64,000 nt of DNA, taken from assembly GCF_023556335.1 (NCBI RefSeq), contig NZ_JAIKTS010000001.1:558001-622000 (forward strand), in the 5' to 3' direction. The notes under the pieces were generated by a model. That model was not told the origin of the DNA. It worked only from the letters and a program-made list of their open reading frames with translations, and did no database searches. Origin of the DNA: Stenotrophomonas mori. Lineage in GTDB: Bacteria > Pseudomonadota > Gammaproteobacteria > Xanthomonadales > Xanthomonadaceae. Below are positions 7,900 through 17,836 of the stretch, one piece after another (the stretch's first letter is position 1; each line of letters opens with the position of its first letter). The translations under genes were made by a program, and so were the position numbers.

Positions 7900-9189
7900 T
7901 CAGGGCTGCTTGTGGATCACCCCGTCCTTCATCACGAAGCGCACGTCCATCACCGCGCCGATGTCCTCCAGCGGGTCGCCGGCCAGGGCGATCACGTCGG
8001 CGCGCTTGCCGGGCTCCAGGACGCCCTGGTCGTCCACGCCCAGCACCTCGGCGGCGTGCACGGTGGCGGCCTGCAGCGCATAGGCCGCGGGGATGCCGGC
8101 TTCGACCATGTAGATGAACTCGCGCGCATTGTCGCCGTGCGGGCCGACGCCCTGGTCGGTGCCGAACGCGATCCGCACGCCGTTGCGGTAGGCCTTGGCC
8201 GCGGTTTCGCTGATCAGGGCGCCGATGCGCGCGGCCTTGGGGCGTACCACCTCCGGGAAGTACCCGTCGATGGCGGCCTTGTCGGCGACGAAGCGTCCCG
8301 CGTAGAAGGTGGGGATGTACCAGGTGCCGCGCTGCTTCATCAGCCGCATCACCTCGTCGTCCATGTAGGTGCCGTGCTCGATGCTGGTGACGCCGCCCAG
8401 CACCGCGCGCTTCATGCCTTCGGTGCCGTGGGCGTGGGCGGCCACGCGGAAGCCGTAGTCGTGCGCGGTCTCGACGATGGCCTTGACCTCGTCCACGGTG
8501 AACTGCGGCGCGTCGCCGGAACGGGCATAGCTGAGCACGCCGCCGGTCGCGGTGATCTTGATGACGTCGCTGCCTTCCTTGTAGCGCTGGCGCACCGCCT
8601 GGCGTGCATCGTCGACGGAATTCACCACGCCCTGGGTGGGGCCGGGCGGGCCGATCAGGTGCGAGAGCTGGTCGTTCCAGCCGTTGGTGGGATCGGCATG
8701 GCCGCCGGTGGTGGCGATGCTCCGGCCGGCGGCGAAGATCCGCGGCCCTTTCACCAGCCCCTGGGCGACCGCGTCGCGCAGGTGCGGGCTGACCGTGCCG
8801 CCCAGGTCGCGGACACTGGTGAAGCCGGCCATCAACGTCTTCTCGGCGTATCCGACCGCGCGGAAGGCGTAGTCCACCGGATCCAGGCGGAAGCCCTCGG
8901 AATAGCTCTGCGCACTGGACTGGCTGCCCAGGTGCACGTGCAGGTCGGTCCAGCCGGGCAGGCAGACCTTGTCGCGCAGGTCGACGGCCTGCCAGCCGAG
9001 CACGTCGGCATTGCCGCCGCTGACCACCTGCTGGATGCGGCCATCGACCACCAGCAGCGTGTGCGGGCCGCGCATCTGCCCGCTGCGGGCATCGAACAGC
9101 CGCCCGCAGTGGACGGCGACGGGATCGGCCCAGGCGGGCGCGCAGGCCAGCAGCAGGGCCGCGGCAAGACAGGAACGGTGGAAGGACAT
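7900..9189 (-). CDS. Secreted metal-dependent amidohydrolase (Xaa-Pro dipeptidase/imidazolonepropionase-like)
   Basis: A 429-residue protein with a Sec signal peptide (cleavage about residue 21, AWA-DPV). The amidohydrolase metal-site residues are present: HVHL after LPGWTD (about 84-88), a Lys in [10 protein letters not shown] that can be carbamylated, HAHG and SIEHGTYMD for the second and third His pairs, and the final Asp in IAFGTDQG. Such periplasmic enzymes in xanthomonads and Caulobacter hydrolyse acylated amino acids or Xaa-Pro/Xaa-Arg/Lys dipeptides; the exact substrate cannot be told. It is a single gene on the minus strand, convergent with the DUF998 gene and divergent from leuS. 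Confidence 0.82.
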   Translation of the reverse strand: MSFHRSCLAAALLLACAPAWADPVAVHCGRLFDARSGQMRGPHTLLVVDGRIQQVVSGGNADVLGWQAVDLRDKVCLPGWTDLHVHLGSQSSAQSYSEGFRLDPVDYAFRAVGYAEKTLMAGFTSVRDLGGTVSPHLRDAVAQGLVKGPRIFAAGRSIATTGGHADPTNGWNDQLSHLIGPPGPTQGVVNSVDDARQAVRQRYKEGSDVIKITATGGVLSYARSGDAPQFTVDEVKAIVETAHDYGFRVAAHAHGTEGMKRAVLGGVTSIEHGTYMDDEVMRLMKQRGTWYIPTFYAGRFVADKAAIDGYFPEVVRPKAARIGALISETAAKAYRNGVRIAFGTDQGVGPHGDNAREFIYMVEAGIPAAYALQAATVHAAEVLGVDDQGVLEPGKRADVIALAGDPLEDIGAVMDVRFVMKDGVIHKQP

Positions 9190-9408
9190 GGAGGTTTTCC
9201 CGACAAGACTGAACAGGCAGCATAGCCGCGGCGCGCGGGGACGCCGTGGCCCTCGCCGGCGACGTGCCCGGGCAGGCGGGAGCTGCTGCGCAAGTGGTTG
9301 ATATTGAAGGGAGGTGCTTTTTTACGGGGGTGGGGGCAGTGCCTGGATTGGAGCGCTCTGGTGCACTGCGGTACGCTGTTCCGCTTTGCCGCCGCCCAAC
9401 GTTTTCAC

Positions 9409-12051
9409 ATGTCCAGCGCCGAAACACCCCTCTACGATCCACAGCAGGTCGAAACCGCGGCCCAGAAGTACTGGGAGACCACCCGCGCCTTCGAGGTGAA
9501 CGAGGCTTCGGAAAAGCCGAAGTACTACTGCCTGTCGATGCTGCCGTACCCGTCCGGCGCGCTGCACATGGGGCACGTGCGCAACTACACCATCGGCGAC
9601 GTCATCAGCCGCTACAAGCGCATGACCGGCCACAACGTGCTGCAGCCGATGGGCTGGGACGCGTTCGGCCTGCCGGCGGAGAACGCCGCGATCAAGAACC
9701 GGACCGCGCCGGCCAAGTGGACCTACGCCAACATCGACCACATGCGTGGCCAGTTCAAGGCGATGGGCTATGCGATCGACTGGTCGCGCGAGTTCGCGAC
9801 CTGCACGCCGGACTACTATGTCCACGAGCAGCGCATGTTCACCCGGCTGATGCGCAAGGGCCTGGCCTACCGCCGCAATTCGGTGGTGAACTGGGACCCG
9901 GTGGACAACACCGTGCTGGCCAACGAGCAGGTCATCGACGGCCGCGGCTGGCGGTCGGGCGCCCTGGTGGAGAAGCGCGAGATCCCGCAGTGGTTCCTGC
10001 GCATCACCGACTACGCCCAGGAGCTGCTGGACGGCCTGGACGACCTGCCGGGCTGGCCGGATTCGGTCAAGACCATGCAGCGCAACTGGATCGGCCGCTC
10101 CGAAGGCCTGGAAATCCAGTTCGACGTGCGCGACCTGGATGGCGCGCCGCTGGACCCGCTGCGCGTGTTCACCACCCGCCCCGACACGGTGATGGGCGTG
10201 AGCTTCGTCTCCATCGCGGGCGAACACCCGCTGGCCATGCATGCGGCCCGGAACAACCCGCAGCTGGCCGCCCTGCTGGCCGAGCTGAAGCAGGGCGGCG
10301 TCTCCGAGGCGGAACTGGAAACCCAGGAAAAGCGCGGCATGGACACCGGCCTGAGGGCCATCCATCCGGTCAGCGGCGAGCAGGTGCCGATCTGGGTCGC
10401 CAACTTCGTGCTGATGGGCTATGGCACCGGCGCGGTGATGGCGGTGCCGGGGCACGATCAGCGCGACTTCGAGTTCGCCAGCAAGTACGGCCTGCCGAAG
10501 AAGCAGGTCATCGCGCTCAAGCACCCGAAGAACGACGACGAGCGCGGCTACGATCCGGACCGCTGGCAGGACTGGTACGGCGACAAGACCCGTGAGACCG
10601 AACTGGTCAACTCGGCCGAGTTCGACGGACTGGACTTCCAGGGCGCCTTCGAGGCGCTGGCCGAGCGCTTCGAGCGCAAGGCGCAGGGCCAGCGCCGGGT
10701 CAACTACCGGCTGCGCGACTGGGGCGTCAGCCGCCAGCGCTACTGGGGCTGTCCGATCCCGGTGATCTACTGCGGCAAGTGTGGCGCGGTGCCGGTGCCG
10801 GAAGAGCAGTTGCCGGTCCTGCTGCCGGAGGATGTGACGCTCACCGGTACCGGCTCGCCGATCAAGGCCGACCCGGAGTGGCGCAAGTGCACGTGCCCGG
10901 AATGCGGTGCCGACGCCGAGCGCGAGACCGACACCTTCGACACCTTCATGGAGTCCAGCTGGTACTACGCCCGCTACACCTCGCCCGGCGCGCGCGAAGC
11001 GGTGGACAAGCGCGGCAACTATTGGCTGCCGGTGGACCAGTACATCGGCGGCATCGAGCACGCGATCCTGCACCTGATGTACTTCCGCTTCTTCCACAAG
11101 CTGCTGCGCGACGCGCGCATGGTGGACAGCAACGAACCGGCGCAGAACCTGCTGTGCCAGGGCATGGTGATCGCCGAGACCTTCTACCGCCAGAACAGTG
11201 ACGGCTCCAAGGACTGGTTCAACCCGGCCGACGTGGACGTGGTGCGCGACGAGCGCGGCCGCATCAGTGGCGCCACCCTGCGCGAGGATGGGCGGCCGGT
11301 GGTGATCGGCGGCACCGAGAAGATGTCCAAGTCCAAGAACAACGGCGTCGATCCGCAGACGATGGTGGCCAAGTACGGCGCCGACACCGTGCGCCTGTTC
11401 TCGATGTTCGCGGCGCCGCCGGAGCAGTCGCTGGAGTGGAACGAGGCCGGCGTCGACGGCATGGCGCGCTTCCTGCGCCGGTTGTGGGCGATGGTGCAGA
11501 AGCATGCGGCCGAAGGCCCCGCGCCGGCGCTGGAGCCCGGCGCGCTGTCTGCGGCGCAGAAGGCCATGCGCCGCAAGACCCATGAGACCATCGGCAAGGT
11601 CGGCGACGACTACGGCCGCCGGCATGCGTTCAACACCGCCATCGCCGCGGTGATGGAACTGCTGAACGTGCTCGGCAAGTTCGAGGGGAGTGACGGACAG
11701 GCCCGCGCGGTGCGCCAGGAGGCGCTGCAGGCCGCGGTGCTGCTGCTCAACCCGATCACGCCGCATGCCTGCCACGGGATGTGGCAGGTGCTGGGGCATC
11801 CGGAGACGCTGCTGGAAGACCAGCCGTTCCCGCAGGTCGACCCGGCCGCCCTGGTGAAGGATGCGGTGACGCTTGCGGTGCAGGTCAACGGCAAGCTGCG
11901 CGGCACCGTGGAGGTGGCGGCCGACGCGCCGCGCGAACTGATCGAGAGCGTGGCGCGCGAGGAGTCCAACACCGCCAAGTTCCTCGAAGGGCTGACGGTC
12001 CGCAAGATCATCATCGTCCCCGGCAAGATCGTGAACATCGTGGCGGGGTGA
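9409..12051 (+). CDS. leuS: Leucyl-tRNA synthetase
   Basis: Class Ia synthetase of 880 residues, normal for the family. It charges tRNA-Leu with leucine in the cytoplasm. The HIGH motif appears as HMGH (about 52-55) after PYPSGAL, and KMSKS is present near residue 639 in [13 protein letters not shown]. The CP1 editing domain lies at about 225-420 (with [12 protein letters not shown]). Two CxxC pairs (CGKC near 455 and CTCPEC near 492) are seen. The C-terminal anticodon and extension domains are complete. The frame is open further upstream, but homology of [15 protein letters not shown] supports the ATG at 9409. It heads a leuS-lptE-holA-nadD-rsfS-rlmH cluster conserved in gammaproteobacteria. 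Confidence 0.97.
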   Translation: MSSAETPLYDPQQVETAAQKYWETTRAFEVNEASEKPKYYCLSMLPYPSGALHMGHVRNYTIGDVISRYKRMTGHNVLQPMGWDAFGLPAENAAIKNRTAPAKWTYANIDHMRGQFKAMGYAIDWSREFATCTPDYYVHEQRMFTRLMRKGLAYRRNSVVNWDPVDNTVLANEQVIDGRGWRSGALVEKREIPQWFLRITDYAQELLDGLDDLPGWPDSVKTMQRNWIGRSEGLEIQFDVRDLDGAPLDPLRVFTTRPDTVMGVSFVSIAGEHPLAMHAARNNPQLAALLAELKQGGVSEAELETQEKRGMDTGLRAIHPVSGEQVPIWVANFVLMGYGTGAVMAVPGHDQRDFEFASKYGLPKKQVIALKHPKNDDERGYDPDRWQDWYGDKTRETELVNSAEFDGLDFQGAFEALAERFERKAQGQRRVNYRLRDWGVSRQRYWGCPIPVIYCGKCGAVPVPEEQLPVLLPEDVTLTGTGSPIKADPEWRKCTCPECGADAERETDTFDTFMESSWYYARYTSPGAREAVDKRGNYWLPVDQYIGGIEHAILHLMYFRFFHKLLRDARMVDSNEPAQNLLCQGMVIAETFYRQNSDGSKDWFNPADVDVVRDERGRISGATLREDGRPVVIGGTEKMSKSKNNGVDPQTMVAKYGADTVRLFSMFAAPPEQSLEWNEAGVDGMARFLRRLWAMVQKHAAEGPAPALEPGALSAAQKAMRRKTHETIGKVGDDYGRRHAFNTAIAAVMELLNVLGKFEGSDGQARAVRQEALQAAVLLLNPITPHACHGMWQVLGHPETLLEDQPFPQVDPAALVKDAVTLAVQVNGKLRGTVEVAADAPRELIESVAREESNTAKFLEGLTVRKIIIVPGKIVNIVAG

Positions 12052-12359
12052 TCCGCCTGCGGCGCGTCCGGTGGGCCATCCTCCGGGCGCGCGGCGGTGG
12101 GGCCGTCATCCGCTGCGGCCCGCGCTCCATCGTGCCGCCCGCGCAGGGAGCCCGACGTCGCGGGCGCGGGCATGCCTGCCGATGCTTTCCAGGACGACGG
12201 GAGGCCGCGCTGATCCGGCGCCGCACCGCCTGCGGATGCAGGCGGGCCGTTCCTGGGCCGCGGATCGGCGCGGCGGTTTCATTCCCGCTCACGCCCGATG
12301 GGCGATGATGCGGGCCGTTTTCTGTTGCCGCTCCCGGCCGGCTCCGCCAGACTGTGCCC
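12052..12359. other. Gene-free spacer between leuS and lptE
   Basis: About 308 bases, very GC-rich, between the leuS stop and the lptE start. I see no ORF with family features, no terminator with a T-run and no clear sigma-70 promoter. It probably includes the lptE promoter in its last 100 bases. Confidence 0.5.
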
Positions 12360-12905
12360 ATGACCCGACACCTGATCGCTCTCCTCCTCGCCATGGGCCT
12401 TGCCGGCTGCGGCTTCCACCTGCGCAATACCCTGACGCTGCCGGACGACGTCCCCAGCGTGAAGGTCGAGTCCACGGTGCGCTACAGCGAGCTGGTCAAG
12501 CTGCTGGAGCGTGGCCTGCGTTCTTCCGGCGCTTCGGTCGTGGGCGAAGGCCAGCCGAGGGACAGCGCCGCGGGCCTGAAGATCCGTTCCGAGCGCTGGG
12601 GTGATCTGCCGATCGCCATCGACGCCCAGGGCCGCACGCAGGAATACAGCATGCGCTACGCGGTGATCTTCGCCTTCCACCGGCCGGACGGCAGCGTGCT
12701 GGTGCCGGAGCAGGTGATCGAACTCTCGCGCGACTACGTGTCGCAGCCCAGGGACGCCACCGGCACCACCACCGAGCGCGAGATCCTGGCCGCCGAGCTG
12801 CGTCGGGAAATGTCCGCCTCGATCCTGCGACGCATCGACAGCGTGGTCCGGGCGCAGCTGGACAAGGAGCGCGCGCCGCTGCCGGCGGTGCCGCAGGGGG
12901 ATTGA
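12360..12905 (+). CDS. lptE: LPS-assembly lipoprotein LptE (RlpB)
   Basis: A 181-residue outer-membrane lipoprotein with signal peptide and lipobox LAGC (Cys17) followed by GFHLRNTLTLP, the usual LptE opening. LptE plugs the LptD barrel and helps deliver lipopolysaccharide to the outer leaflet. The alpha/beta fold is supported by the pattern SELVKLLERGL, then strands with YAVIFAFHRPDG, and the long helix near the end (LRREMSASILRRI). A GTG two codons upstream is an alternative start; the ATG at 12360 is preferred. Its position before holA is the conserved gammaproteobacterial arrangement. Confidence 0.9.
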   Translation: MTRHLIALLLAMGLAGCGFHLRNTLTLPDDVPSVKVESTVRYSELVKLLERGLRSSGASVVGEGQPRDSAAGLKIRSERWGDLPIAIDAQGRTQEYSMRYAVIFAFHRPDGSVLVPEQVIELSRDYVSQPRDATGTTTEREILAAELRREMSASILRRIDSVVRAQLDKERAPLPAVPQGD

Positions 12906-12947
12906 GGCATGCCGGTGAAGCCCGCCGCGACGGACGGACGCTGAGCG

Positions 12948-13991
12948 ATGGAACTGCGTCCCGAGCAGCTTGCCGGCCAGGGCGCGGCGCAGCCGTTGGC
13001 ACCGGTCTACCTGATTGCCGGGCCCGAGCTGCTGCGGGTCCTGGAGGCCGCCGACGCGGTGCGTGCGCAGGCGCGCGCGGAGGGCGTGAGCGAACGCGAA
13101 GTGTTCGACGCCGACGGCCGCGACTTCGACTGGGGCAGGCTGGCCGCGAGTTTCCATGCGCCCAGCCTGTTCAGCGCGCGGCGCCTGATCGAGCTGCGCC
13201 TGCCCAGCGGCAAGCCGGGCAAGGAAGGCGCGGCCGTGATCAGCGATTTCTGTGCGGCGCCTCCGCCGGACGTGGTGTTGTTGATCACCGCCGGCGAGTG
13301 GAGCCGCGCCCACCAGGGCAAATGGGCCGAGGCGGTGTCGCGCGCCGGGGTGCTGTCGGTGGCGTGGGCGATCAAGCCGCATGAACTGGGCGAGTGGATC
13401 GGGCGCCGGCTGCGCGCGCGCGGGCTGAAGGCCGAACCGGCCGCCGTGCAACGGCTCGGCGAACGCGTGGAAGGCAATTTGCTGGCCGCCGCGCAGGAAA
13501 TCGACAAGCTCGCCCTGCTTGCCGATGGCCAGCCGCTGGACGTGGCCAGGATGGAGGCGCTGGTCGCCGACGCCGCCCGCTACGACGTGTTCCGGCTGCT
13601 CGAAGCGGCCTTCTCCGGGCAGGCGCAGGCGGTGATCCGCATGCTGGCCGGCCTGCGCGGCGAAGGCGAGGCGGTGGCCGCGCTGACGCCGATGCTGATC
13701 CGCGAACTGCTGTCGACCGCGGCGCTGGCACAGGTGCAGGCCCGCGGCGGCAACCTGGCCGGCGAGATGAAGGCGCGCGGCATCTGGGAGGCGCGGCAGG
13801 CGCCGTTCCGGCGCGCGCTGCAGCGGCATCCCGCGGCACGCCGCTGGGAGCGCTTCGTGGCCGAGGCCGGGCAGGTCGACCGCATGGCCAAGGGCCGTGC
13901 CGAAGGCGACCCCTGGCTGGCGCTGGAGCGCCTGCTGCTGGCCGTGGCCGATGCGCAGGCGGTACGGCTGCTGGCCCGCGGGACGCGTTGA
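12948..13991 (+). CDS. holA: DNA polymerase III delta subunit
   Basis: A 347-residue protein with the HolA layout. An N-terminal domain begins with MELRPEQLAGQ and PVYLIAGPELLRVLEAADAVR, followed by a central region with VVLLITAGEWSRAHQGKWAEAV, the helical AVQRLGERVEGNLLAAAQEIDKL motif, and a C-terminal collar domain. As part of the clamp loader, delta opens the beta sliding clamp. It starts 42 bases after lptE and its stop overlaps possible start codons of nadD, so the genes look co-transcribed. Confidence 0.92.
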   Translation: MELRPEQLAGQGAAQPLAPVYLIAGPELLRVLEAADAVRAQARAEGVSEREVFDADGRDFDWGRLAASFHAPSLFSARRLIELRLPSGKPGKEGAAVISDFCAAPPPDVVLLITAGEWSRAHQGKWAEAVSRAGVLSVAWAIKPHELGEWIGRRLRARGLKAEPAAVQRLGERVEGNLLAAAQEIDKLALLADGQPLDVARMEALVADAARYDVFRLLEAAFSGQAQAVIRMLAGLRGEGEAVAALTPMLIRELLSTAALAQVQARGGNLAGEMKARGIWEARQAPFRRALQRHPAARRWERFVAEAGQVDRMAKGRAEGDPWLALERLLLAVADAQAVRLLARGTR

Positions 13992-13993
13992 GC

Positions 13994-14698
13994 GTGGCGG
14001 CCGCGGCGGCAGGACCGCTGCCCGGGACGCCCGGGTTGAGGCTGATCTACGGCGGCACCTTCGATCCGGTGCACGACGGCCACCTGGCCATCGCCCGCTG
14101 CGCGCGCGATGCACTGCAGGTGCCGGTATGGCTGATGCCGGCGGCGGACCCGCCGCACCGCCCGCCGCCCGGCGCCGACGCAGCGCAGCGCACCCGCATG
14201 CTGGAGCTGGCCCTGGAGGGCGAGCCGGGGCTGGCGATCGACCGTCGCGAGCTGCGCCGCGCCGCCGTCCACCCCGGCGTGCCGTCGTGGACGGTGGAGA
14301 CCCTGCGCGAGCTGCGCGGCGAGTGCGGCGGGGAGGCGCCGCTGGCCTTGCTGATGGGCGCCGACAGCCTGCGCGGGCTGACCGGTTGGCATGCCTGGGA
14401 GCAGGTGCTGGCGCTGGCCCACATCGTGGTCGCCGAGCGGCCGGGCAGTGGGCTGGACACGGCGATGCCGGCGGTGCTGGCGGACGCACTGCGCACCGCC
14501 TGGAGCGACAGCTCCGCGGCGCTGCTGGCGCAGCCGGCCGGGCGCGTGTGGCGCCTGCGGCAGCCGCTGCACGAGGGCTCGGCGACGGCCGTGCGCCAGT
14601 CGATCGCATCCGGCGGTCCCTGGCGCGGGCTGCTGCCGGCCGCGGTGGCCGACTACATCCAGGCCCACGGCCTGTATGGTGCCGGCCGTGAAGCGTGA
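13994..14698 (+). CDS. nadD: Nicotinate-nucleotide adenylyltransferase
   Basis: NadD joins nicotinate mononucleotide with ATP to give deamido-NAD in NAD synthesis. The nucleotidyltransferase signature is clear: GGTFDPVHDGHLAIAR with the (T/H)xGH motif, WLMPAADPPHRPP, LLMGADSLRGLTGWHAWEQVL, and the C-terminal SATAVRQSI in place of ISSTxxR. The gene has no ATG start. GTG at 13994 gives 234 residues, TTG at 14036 gives 220 (nearer the family length), and TTG at 13988 would overlap holA. All have only moderate ribosome sites. The start is therefore uncertain but the gene is not. Confidence 0.9.
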   Translation: MAAAAAGPLPGTPGLRLIYGGTFDPVHDGHLAIARCARDALQVPVWLMPAADPPHRPPPGADAAQRTRMLELALEGEPGLAIDRRELRRAAVHPGVPSWTVETLRELRGECGGEAPLALLMGADSLRGLTGWHAWEQVLALAHIVVAERPGSGLDTAMPAVLADALRTAWSDSSAALLAQPAGRVWRLRQPLHEGSATAVRQSIASGGPWRGLLPAAVADYIQAHGLYGAGREA

Positions 14699-14721
14699 AT
14701 GCCGGCGGGCGCCGGGTTCTC

Positions 14722-14727
14722 TATAAT
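14722..14727 (+). promoter_or_regulatory. TATAAT -10 box upstream of rsfS
   Basis: A perfect TATAAT 30 bases before the TTG start of rsfS, in the short gap after nadD. The -35 region that would match (around 14699-14704) is poor. It may give rsfS-rlmH a promoter of their own inside the larger cluster. Confidence 0.4.
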
Positions 14728-14756
14728 CCATCCCTCATTCATCGAGTTGCAGCGTT

Positions 14757-15173
14757 TTGACCAGCGAAGCCCAAGTCATCAAGACCCAGTTGCCCAACCC
14801 CCCGCCGTCGGTTCCCGCGCTGCTGGCCTCCGTCCATGCCGCCCTGGAGGAGCTCAAGGCCCGGGATGCCGTGGAGATCGACGTCCGCGGCAAGTCCAGC
14901 GTCGCCGACTACCTGGTCATCGCCTCCGGTACCTCGACGCGCCACGTCAAGTCCATCGGCGATGAAGTGGTGCGGTTCGCCAAGAACCTGGGGGTGATGC
15001 CGCTGGGCGTGGAAGGCGAGCGCGAAGCCGAATGGGTGCTGGTGGACCTGGGCGATGTGATCGTCCACGTCATGCTGCCGCGGGTGCGCGAGTTCTATGC
15101 GCTCGAGCGGCTGTGGACGGTCGGCGACCAGCCGCCCGCCGCCACCGACGACGAGGCGCAGGAGGCCGGCTGA
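14757..15173 (+). CDS. rsfS: Ribosome silencing factor RsfS
   Basis: A 138-residue RsfS (YbeB/Iojap family). It binds ribosomal protein L14 and blocks subunit joining in starvation. Family features: [43 protein letters not shown], then [42 protein letters not shown]. The only start consistent with the family N-terminus is TTG at 14757; no nearby ATG is in frame. The order nadD-rsfS-rlmH is conserved. Confidence 0.93.
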   Translation: MTSEAQVIKTQLPNPPPSVPALLASVHAALEELKARDAVEIDVRGKSSVADYLVIASGTSTRHVKSIGDEVVRFAKNLGVMPLGVEGEREAEWVLVDLGDVIVHVMLPRVREFYALERLWTVGDQPPAATDDEAQEAG

Positions 15174-15194
15174 TCCGGCCCCGGGAATCGCCGC

Positions 15195-15224
15195 GACGGC
15201 GCCGCAGGGCGCCGTCTTCGTTTC
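15195..15224 (+). terminator. Hairpin between rsfS and rlmH
   Basis: GACGGCGCC (15195-15203) pairs with GGCGCCGTC (15208-15216) around a GCAG loop and is followed by TTCGTTTCG. The T-run is weak, so it may act as an attenuator and not a full terminator before rlmH. Confidence 0.4.
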
Positions 15225-15246
15225 GACGCCGTGCCGGGAGCCGTGC

Positions 15247-15717
15247 ATGAAAGCCAGGTTGATCGCCACCGGAGAACGCGCCCCGTCCTGGGTGGCGCAG
15301 GGATTCGCCGAGTACCAGAAGCGCCTGTCGCACTGGCTTCCGCTGGAGCTGGTGGAGATCGAGCCGGGCCTGCGCGGCAAGGGGCGTGACCCGAAGCGGG
15401 CCATCGAGGACGAGGGCAGGCGCGTGCTGGCGGCCCTGCCCAAGCATCCCCATGTGGTGGCCCTGGACGTGCCCGGCCGGCCGCTCAGTTCCGAACAGCT
15501 GGCGCAGCGCCTGGAGCACTGGCGCGCGCAGGGCCGCGACCTGGCGTTCCTGATCGGCGGCCCGGAAGGGCATTCCCCCGAGGTGTCGGCCAGTGCGGAC
15601 GAGACATGGTCGATCGGGCCATTGACCCTGCCGCACATGCTGGTGCGGCTGGTGGTGGCCGAACAGCTGTACCGTGCGGCGGCGATGCTGGCCAACCACC
15701 CCTACCATCGCGCATGA
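15247..15717 (+). CDS. rlmH: 23S rRNA pseudouridine-1915 N3-methyltransferase
   Basis: A 156-residue SPOUT-class methyltransferase that modifies pseudouridine 1915 in helix 69 of 23S rRNA. It begins MKARLIATGERAP, has the knot signature FLIGGPEGHSPEV and ends in LTLPHMLVRLVVAEQLYRAAAMLANHPYHR, as RlmH does. The ATG at 15247 is fixed by these first residues; upstream in-frame codons are not conserved. It is the last protein gene of the leuS cluster. Confidence 0.95.
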   Translation: MKARLIATGERAPSWVAQGFAEYQKRLSHWLPLELVEIEPGLRGKGRDPKRAIEDEGRRVLAALPKHPHVVALDVPGRPLSSEQLAQRLEHWRAQGRDLAFLIGGPEGHSPEVSASADETWSIGPLTLPHMLVRLVVAEQLYRAAAMLANHPYHRA

Positions 15718-15725
15718 CAAGCGTA

Positions 15726-15731
15726 TAGAAT
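15726..15731 (+). promoter_or_regulatory. -10 box of the tRNA-Asn gene
   Basis: TAGAAT (inside TATAGAAT) lies 10 bases before the first base of the mature tRNA, where a sigma-70 -10 element would start transcription just upstream of the tRNA. A clear -35 partner is not seen. Confidence 0.45.
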
Positions 15732-15741
15732 GCGCGTCCCC

Positions 15742-15818
15742 GCCCGAATAGCTCAGCCGGTTAGAGCACTTGACTGTTAATCAGGGGGTCGTTGGTTCGA
15801 GTCCAACTTCGGGCGCCA
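15742..15818 (+). tRNA. tRNA-Asn (anticodon GTT)
   Basis: A full cloverleaf of 77 bases including an encoded CCA. The acceptor stem GCCCGAA pairs with TTCGGGC. The D-loop has AGCTCAG...GGTTAGAGC. The anticodon stem CTTGA/TCAGG carries the loop CTGTTAA with GTT at 15776-15778. The T arm is GTTGG-TTCGAGT-CCAAC. It is a single tRNA gene followed directly by a strong terminator. Confidence 0.97.
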
Positions 15819-15837
15819 GAATACAGCAGTCGATGAC

Positions 15838-15872
15838 AGGGCCCCGCGGCAACGCGGGGCCCTGTCTTTTTG
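15838..15872 (+). terminator. Intrinsic terminator of tRNA-Asn
   Basis: GGGCCCCGCG (15839-15848) pairs perfectly with CGCGGGGCCC (15853-15862) around a GCAA tetraloop; an outer A-T pair extends the stem to 11 bp. It is followed by TGTCTTTTT. It ends the tRNA transcript and separates it from the convergent tonB gene. Confidence 0.9.
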
Positions 15873-15911
15873 CGCCTCCCGGACCTGCGTCGCGGAAGGG
15901 CGCGGGCGGCA

Positions 15912-16577
15912 TCAGTCGAGCGTGAAGTCGATCGGCACCAGGCCGAGTGCCTGGACCGGCTGGCCATTCTCGGTGGCCGGTTGGAATTTCCAGCGGCGCA
16001 GTACCTGGAGGCGCGCGGCGGTATCCAGGCTGCGGTGGCCGCTGCTGCGCTCGATGCTCACCTCCAGGGGGGAACCGTCCACGCCCACCCGTACCCGCAG
16101 CACCACCGTGCCCTGCGCATGGGCGTGCAGGGCGTCGCGGGGATAGGCCGGCGCCGGTGCCTGCAGGTAGCGCAGGTGCGCACCGGCCCGCGGCGCGGGC
16201 GGCGCGATCGGGTCGCCGGGCGCGTAGGTGTCGGTGGACGCGGCGGAGTCGGCAGGCTGTGGAATGACCGCTTCGGTGGCGAAGACCGGCAACGGGGTGG
16301 TATCCACAGGCAGCGGCAGGGCATGGGGCTGCGGCGGTGGGGGCTGCCGGGTCACCGGAAGCGGGGCCGGCGGTGGCGGCACCGGGGCAACCGGCAGGGG
16401 TTCAGGCACCTGCCAGCGTGGCACCGGGCTGTGTGCCTCGCTGCGCAGGGGTACCTGCGACAGCGGCACCAGCAGCAGTGCCGCCGCGAGGGCGTGCAGC
16501 GCGAGCGCGGTGCTGTAGGCGAGGATGCGCGAGGAATCGAAGCGGATCGGGGAACTACCGGACTGCGTGCGGACCAT
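15912..16577 (-). CDS. TonB-family energy transducer
   Basis: A 221-residue TonB protein. A short cytoplasmic N-terminus leads to one transmembrane helix (about 19-41, AYSTALALHALAAALLLVP). A Pro-rich periplasmic spacer (about 50-125) and a C-terminal TonB domain follow, with PAYPRDALHAHAQGTVVLRVRVG, GVDGSPLEVSIERSSGHRSLDTAA and VLRRWKFQPA. It couples the proton motive force (with ExbB/ExbD, not in this window) to outer-membrane receptors. A strong GGAGGT ribosome site precedes the ATG. The partner receptor is not adjacent. Confidence 0.9.
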   Translation of the reverse strand: MVRTQSGSSPIRFDSSRILAYSTALALHALAAALLLVPLSQVPLRSEAHSPVPRWQVPEPLPVAPVPPPPAPLPVTRQPPPPQPHALPLPVDTTPLPVFATEAVIPQPADSAASTDTYAPGDPIAPPAPRAGAHLRYLQAPAPAYPRDALHAHAQGTVVLRVRVGVDGSPLEVSIERSSGHRSLDTAARLQVLRRWKFQPATENGQPVQALGLVPIDFTLD

Positions 16578-16897
16578 GGGCCACCTCCATGCGGGGATGT
16601 GTGCAGGAGAACAACGCTCGGCGACGCGGGACGGGGTGATGCGCTCGACCCGCGTGGGAACAGTGCGCCTGCAAACCGGGCTTCCCGCAAGCGGTGGTCC
16701 GCAGGCCGGTCAGGTGGCGGACAGGAAGGGCGGGGCATGCACCGCGAATGGCCGCCCGCGACCAGGGTTGATGGCCCGGCGGTTGCAGGCGCCGGGCGAT
16801 GCGCGGGTGGGAAAGGTGCCCCGGGCAGCACCGTGGCGTGCCGGCCGGGGGAAGCGGCGCCCGTGGGGACGGGCGCCGCCTGCGGCGGTGCCGGTAC
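16578..16897. other. Spacer between tonB and the SIMPL-domain gene
   Basis: About 320 bases between two minus-strand genes. It contains the tonB ribosome site at its left edge and presumably the tonB promoter. I see no ORF with family features and no terminator with a T-run. Confidence 0.5.
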
Positions 16898-17629
16898 TCA
16901 GCGGCCCAGTTCGAAGACCACGTCCAGGTCCACCGAGAGCGCGGTTTCGCCCGGCGATACCGCGGTATCCATTTCAGCCTTGACCATCGGGGCCATCGCC
17001 ATCCTCGGCATCGGGCGGAAGCCGCCGCCACCGCCCTCGGAGATGCTGACGATGCGGCGTACGCGCAGGCCCAGCGACTTGGCGTAGGTCTCGGCGCGGG
17101 CCTGGGCGTTCTTCAGCGCTGCCAGCCGGGCTTCGTCGTAGACCGGTTCGGGCTGGTCGATCTCGAAGTTGGGGCCGTGGATCTGGTTGGCGCCCTGGGC
17201 GGCCAGGCTGTCGAGCACCGTGCCGAGCTTGGTGATGTCGCGCACCTTCAGGCTGACCGTGTTGGTCGCCTGGTAGCCGGTGATCTTCGGGGCTTCGTTG
17301 TCGGCGTAGCGGTACTGCGGGTTGAGGTTGATGCCGCTGGTCTGGATGTCGCGCTCGGCGATGCCGGCGGCCTTGATCGCGGCCATCACCTTGTCCATCT
17401 GCACGGCGTTCGCGCGCATGGCCGAGTTGCCGTCGACGGCCTGGGTGACGACCCCGGCCGAGAGCGTGGCCACGTCCGGTACGCGGCGTGCTTCGGCCTG
17501 TGCGGAGATATTGAGCAGGGTGGCGTCGCTGGCCACGGTGGCGGGTGCGTTCTGGGCGTGGGCGGTCATCGGGATCGTCGAGGCGATGGACAGGGCGAGC
17601 AGCAGCGGGGCGAGAGCGGAATGACGCAT
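16898..17629 (-). CDS. SIMPL domain (DUF541) periplasmic protein
   Basis: A 243-residue protein with a Sec signal peptide (cleavage after AHA, about residue 25). The SIMPL/DUF541 pattern is clear: ISAQAEARRVPDVATLSAGV, AAIKAAGIAERDIQTSGINLNPQY, a central VSLKVRDITKLGTVLDSL, and ARAETYAKSLGLRVRRIVSISEG. Members such as YggE/BP26 form ring-shaped periplasmic oligomers and are linked to oxidative-stress tolerance; the molecular activity is unknown. A very good ribosome site (AAGGAGG) supports the start. It is divergent from maf. Confidence 0.88.
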   Translation of the reverse strand: MRHSALAPLLLALSIASTIPMTAHAQNAPATVASDATLLNISAQAEARRVPDVATLSAGVVTQAVDGNSAMRANAVQMDKVMAAIKAAGIAERDIQTSGINLNPQYRYADNEAPKITGYQATNTVSLKVRDITKLGTVLDSLAAQGANQIHGPNFEIDQPEPVYDEARLAALKNAQARAETYAKSLGLRVRRIVSISEGGGGGFRPMPRMAMAPMVKAEMDTAVSPGETALSVDLDVVFELGR

Positions 17630-17836
17630 GGGGATCCTCCTTGGATGGATGCGAGGGTGGTGCGGAGGCGATGAACGCGTGGTGAGAGGGAGCGGGGTCG
17701 CGCCCAGGCGCCTGCGGTCGCCGGCCGTTCAGGCAGCGGTGCCGGCGGGTCGTCGCGCGGCGCCGGTCCGTGACCGGCACAGTATGCGGGCCGGCGCATG
17801 GGGGCGACAGCCACGGGCGCGGGTTATGCTTCGCCG

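Noticed and set aside
9298..9326. TTGATA with TTTACG 17 bases later as a leuS promoter
   Set aside because: The -10 match is weak and other candidates exist nearer the start, so it is not listed.
9190..9408. A T-box or other riboswitch leader for leuS
   Set aside because: T-box leaders are not expected in gammaproteobacteria and no T-box sequence or matching stems are visible.
12172..12213. A 13-codon frame between leuS and lptE
   Set aside because: No ribosome site and no conserved features; probably chance.
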